Shown one piece after another: positions 63,654-64,000 of a DNA stretch of 64,000 nt (positions are counted from its first letter, which is position 1; the number at the start of each line of letters is the position of its first letter). A program made the translations under genes and the position numbers. Source of the stretch: JAHJQZ01 sp963676075 (GTDB lineage Bacteria > Pseudomonadota > Alphaproteobacteria > Rhizobiales > Devosiaceae); contig CAXXNZ010000004.1 in NCBI GenBank assembly GCA_963676075.2, positions 62,001 through 126,000 on the forward strand, written 5' to 3'. Under the pieces are notes generated by a model. That model ran no database searches. It saw only the letters and a list, made by a program, of their open reading frames with translations, and was not told the origin of the DNA.

Positions 63654-64000
63654 CTATGTCGGCCGTATCAGCGCTTCGCGCGCCGCCTCTACCTCGTTTC
63701 GGCAAAAGCATGTCTCGATATGGTCGTTGACCAGACCCATGGCCTGCATGAAAGCATAGCAGGTGGTCGGCCCGACAAAGCGCCAGCCGCGCTTCTTGAG
63801 ATCCTTGCTGAGCGCACGCGAGGCCGGCGTCTCGGCAAGCTTTGAAAGGCTCTCCCAGGAAAAATCGTCGGGCCGCTCATCAGGTCCGGGCTCGAACCGC
63901 CAGAAATAGGCAGCGAGCGAACCGAATTCGGCGCGCATCTCCAGGGCGCGGGCGGCATTGTTGATGGTCGCGCTGATCTTGCCGCGATGCCTGATAATGC
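63654..64000 (-). CDS. tag: DNA-3-methyladenine glycosylase I, 5' end beyond window
   Basis: C-terminal 115 residues or so of Tag, which removes 3-methyladenine from alkylated DNA. IIRHRGKISATINNA, then FGSLAAYFWRF, and near the end GWRFVGPTTCYAFMQAMGLVNDH with the zinc-binding cysteine and histidines of the family. The start lies beyond base 64000. The in-frame ATG at 63938 is internal, since conserved sequence continues upstream to the edge. Confidence 0.93.
   Translation of the reverse strand, partial: IIRHRGKISATINNAARALEMRAEFGSLAAYFWRFEPGPDERPDDFSWESLSKLAETPASRALSKDLKKRGWRFVGPTTCYAFMQAMGLVNDHIETCFCRNEVEAAREALIRPT

Overview
The window (about 64 kb, high GC, dense short intergenic gaps) is an ordinary chromosomal stretch of an alphaproteobacterium, most likely order Hyphomicrobiales (Rhizobiales). 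Pointers are the aa3 oxidase cluster with a CoxF-type small protein, short HisG with HisZ, plant-type glutamate-cysteine ligase, DUF1127/DUF2093/DUF4170/DUF6101 small proteins, IalB-type protein and a CIRCE-controlled groESL. No rRNA, tRNA, CRISPR, prophage or IS element was recognised.

Layout: 1-8.7 kb is a leftward block, ctaC-ctaD-ctaB-coxF-ctaG-ctaE, then DUF983, SURF1, thrC and an M16 peptidase cut by the window edge; together they build and assemble cytochrome c oxidase. 9-16.4 kb holds an IalB-like protein, a decayed GNAT gene, a DUF1127 gene divergent from a LysR regulator, two GNAT enzymes, gshA, rsmE and ubiA. 16.6-19.8 kb is a TRAP transporter operon. 20-31 kb holds small conserved genes, glycerol dehydrogenase, an LpxB-like glycosyltransferase, xseA, purD, a patatin, tadA and mutL. 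30.9-42.2 kb is mostly leftward: rsmD, rluB, a lipoprotein, lspA, an Hsp70-like protein, ileS, ribF, a HAD phosphatase and a TipF-like degenerate EAL protein, which is divergent from an unusual NtrC-like regulator. 43.8-50 kb has a TetR regulator with its reductase, groESL and a Sel1-repeat protein. 50-54.5 kb is an Rrf2 regulator followed by a sulfate ABC transporter. 54.7-59.4 kb has a FAS1 protein, a TSUP transporter and hisS-hisZ-hisG. 59.6-64 kb has two tandem DUF1127-like genes, an ECF sigma/anti-sigma/S8 protease operon, two probable tandem sRNAs and the end of a tag gene.

Two observations stand out. First, between the ECF operon and tag there are two leftward transcription units without a credible ORF. 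Each ends in a strong terminator and each carries the same two spaced words (ACCAATC and CCTCCAAA). They look like paralogous tandem sRNAs. The upstream one shares a GAACC-N16-CGTC promoter with the ECF operon itself, so they may form one envelope-stress circuit with the secreted protease. Second, five conserved genes between 34 and 51 kb (lspA, ileS, the EAL gene, the Sel1 gene and the sulfate-binding protein gene) are each broken by one or two single-base shifts, mostly in or beside short base runs. Because ileS is essential, sequencing or assembly error is the likeliest cause.
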